DNA from: CAYTQK01 sp964439745 | GTDB lineage: Bacteria > Desulfobacterota > Desulfobacteria > Desulfobacterales > Desulfosudaceae | Assembly (NCBI GenBank): GCA_964439745.1 | Contig: CAYTQK010000165.1 | Coordinates: 1 to 7,523 of the forward strand | Direction: 5' to 3' | Length of the DNA stretch: 7,523 nt | Shown: one piece after another, positions 7,301 to 7,523 of the stretch | Numbering within the stretch: position 1 is the first letter of the stretch | How the letters are laid out: each line of letters opens with the position of its first letter | Notes under the pieces: model-generated | Database searches by the model: none | The model's input: only the letters and a program-made list of their open reading frames with translations | What the model was told of the DNA's origin: nothing | Program-made: the position numbers and the translations under genes

Positions 7301-7523
7301 TGTCCCGGGTGGCCAGAACCATCGGCCGGTACCTGGGGCTCAACCAGGACCTTATCGAAGCGGCCAGTCTGGGCCATGACATCGGTCACCCCCCGTTCGG
7401 CCATGACGGGGAGCGGTTTTTATCCGGGTTGACCCATGCCGGCGGGGCCGGATATTTTCACCACAATGTCCAGAGTCTTCAGTTTCTGGATAAAATTGAA
7501 CGCAAAGGCAGCGGGTGGAACCT
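4399..7523 (+). CDS. M16 zinc-protease lipoprotein fused in frame to a dGTPase-like HD domain (3' partial)
   Basis: One frame runs without a stop for at least 1041 codons and leaves the window. Residues 1-27 form a lipoprotein signal (LLVISFCLLLGAVLLAGC, lipidation at Cys27, Ser at +2, so probably outer membrane). Residues about 50-200 are the catalytic M16 domain. The inverted zinc motif is H96-Y-L-E99-H100 in GLAHYLEHMLFNGT, and the conserved Glu pair is in E176-RNIILA-E183; by analogy with pitrilysin E183 would be the third zinc ligand. About 215-400 is an M16_C domain (YYDAWYRPEKLTLVMVG). About 540-690 is the second, non-catalytic M16 N-type domain (ITRIDFANGVRLNF, no HxxEH, as expected). 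About 720-915 is the second M16_C domain (KAFVNVGWPTDDYWD, EFGHTYSQYAY, then KTNTYWLNSVL). The usual end of this domain is absent. From about residue 920 the chain is dGTPase-like. The protease half resembles PqqL-type M16 peptidases (about 930 residues). Either a genuine fusion or a chimeric join. Confidence 0.88.
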   Translation, partial: MPLAKSIRSLLVISFCLLLGAVLLAGCSRFLASPAPVFPHQVSDLSPDPALRTGVLENGFRYVLLPNNRPQNRVNLHLVIAAGSFHEKKEERGLAHYLEHMLFNGTTHFPPGELVKYFQSIGMRFGNDANASTGFLQTVYDLDLPAGDRQSLAKGLLVMSDYARGALLKESEVDKERNIILAEKRTRDSVAYRTFQAELGFELAGSRIVRRYPIGTEEVIRAADSDLLRGYYDAWYRPEKLTLVMVGQFSPAVAEELIREQFSSMSARAPERPVPDYGQTRHTGLNILYHYEKEAGGTEVTLETLVQEPPPTDTAAEREQELVRDLAYRILNYRLDKLTESPDPPFTGASAQAGRAFRQYRYASLSASCLPGKWADSLTALEQVLRRALAHGFTRAEVERVRKEVLAELDRAVKQKDTRESGALARQIMHDLFVDRVFLSPEQRQRLLAPVVEELTAEKLHQALRQTWQPEGRLVMVTGNARIEPPEQSAEEKIRSVFTNSQARPVKPPPDKEITSFPYLPEPQNSGSIKERRAEEDIGITRIDFANGVRLNFKKTDFKANQVLVKVGFGEGESAEPADRPALSELGADVINQSGFGRLTREELLQALAGKKATISLSVADDRFYLNGYCATDEVSLLFQLLHTFYHDFGCRSDARQRVLAGYDRQYDELTHTIGGAMALSRVRFFAGGDRRFGLPPERDALEGVSLAEIPGRMPRAPPAAAPELPGVGAVQPAVMITAVADYFGSMSLWEKGPPGENGKTADRRGPVFPSGRTLELRVPTKIDKAFVNVGWPTDDYWDIHQTRRLSVLADIFSDRMRRTIREEFGHTYSQYAYNRLSKAYNGYGAFHAAAEVAPADSRAVLDRIRGIAADIIDKGVTDEELTRAREPIINHIKKTVKTNTYWLNSVLTGSRRHPEKLAHKEYRQAFSQDADRILNSLAFTRYIDKTQVFSLIRNDHLTHRVLHVQLLSRVARTIGRYLGLNQDLIEAASLGHDIGHPPFGHDGERFLSGLTHAGGAGYFHHNVQSLQFLDKIERKGSGWN
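7124..7137 (+). repeat. Small GC-rich inverted repeat at the M16-HD junction
   Basis: CCGGC TCCC GCCGG forms a perfect 5-bp stem with a 4-nt loop, just where M16 similarity fades and the HD protein begins. There is no T-tract, so it is not a terminator. Short hairpins like this are common in GC-rich DNA, so its position may be chance. Confidence 0.5.
7159..7523 (+). other. dGTPase-like HD nucleotidohydrolase domain, N-terminal part, fused to the M16 protease
   Basis: The last roughly 120 codons of the frame begun at 4399 match deoxyguanosinetriphosphate triphosphohydrolase-type HD proteins, which in the cytoplasm hydrolyse dNTPs to deoxynucleosides plus triphosphate. Markers in order are YRQAFSQDADRILNSLAFTR (923-942), YIDKTQVF (943-950), the first metal ligand His960 in NDHLTHRVLH, then RVARTIGRYLGL, the HD pair His993-Asp994 in SLGHDIGHPPFGHDGE, and YFHHNVQSLQFLDKIE. 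The conserved order is that of the family's N-terminal half; the remaining metal-binding Asp lies beyond the window. No in-frame ATG, GTG or TTG with a ribosome-binding site precedes this segment: the nearest candidate is a TTG at 7042 and the nearest ATG is at 6847, both inside clear M16 sequence. Independent initiation is therefore unlikely. Identity as an HD/dGTPase-family segment is well supported; substrate is not. Confidence 0.85.

Noticed and set aside
6436..7404. Minus-strand 322-codon open frame opposite the M16/HD region
   Set aside because: The + strand encodes continuous M16 and HD signatures across the same bases; the reverse frame has no recognisable motif.

Overview
The window is a GC-rich bacterial segment with every supported gene on the + strand. 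Two proteins carry a lipoprotein signal ending in L-A-G-C with a non-Asp +2 residue, which points to a diderm (Gram-negative-type) bacterium. The GldG-type/DUF4340 pair, the lipoprotein M16 protease and the overall codon usage suggest Desulfobacterota (former Deltaproteobacteria). That placement is inference from family memory, not something the sequence proves.

Layout. (1) Positions 1-1706: the C-terminal part of a GldG-type ABC-transporter auxiliary protein; its start lies upstream of the window. (2) 1819-2838: a membrane-anchored DUF4340 protein, the usual partner of GldG-type proteins. (3) 2854-3051: a 65-residue protein with two membrane segments. (4) 3099-4061: an alpha/beta-hydrolase lipoprotein of the ABHD6/Lip3 lipase type with a complete Ser-Asp-His triad. 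(5) 4110-4358: a short ABM-fold (YgiN-like, putative quinol monooxygenase) protein. (6) 4399 to the window end: one uninterrupted frame of at least 1041 codons. It begins as an M16 zinc-protease lipoprotein (PqqL/pitrilysin type) and, around nt 7125-7160, passes without a stop into the N-terminal part of a dGTPase-like HD nucleotidohydrolase.

How the genes fit together. Genes 1-3 look like the tail of an operon whose upstream part would normally hold an ABC ATPase and permease; together they would form an envelope ABC system of unknown substrate. Genes 4-6 follow closely on the same strand (gaps of 48 and 40 nt), each with its own ribosome-binding site. They combine two predicted outer-membrane lipoproteins (a lipase and a protease) with a small cytoplasmic ABM protein. 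No convincing terminator or strong promoter is visible between any of the genes, and no RNA gene, mobile element or CRISPR array was seen.

The most notable point is the in-frame M16-HD junction. The M16 protease appears to lose its last roughly 60-80 residues, and the HD domain has no plausible start codon of its own. The result would be an exported lipoprotein carrying a nucleotide-hydrolysing domain that normally works in the cytoplasm. It may be a real gene fusion created by a deletion, or a chimeric assembly join; the sequence alone cannot decide.
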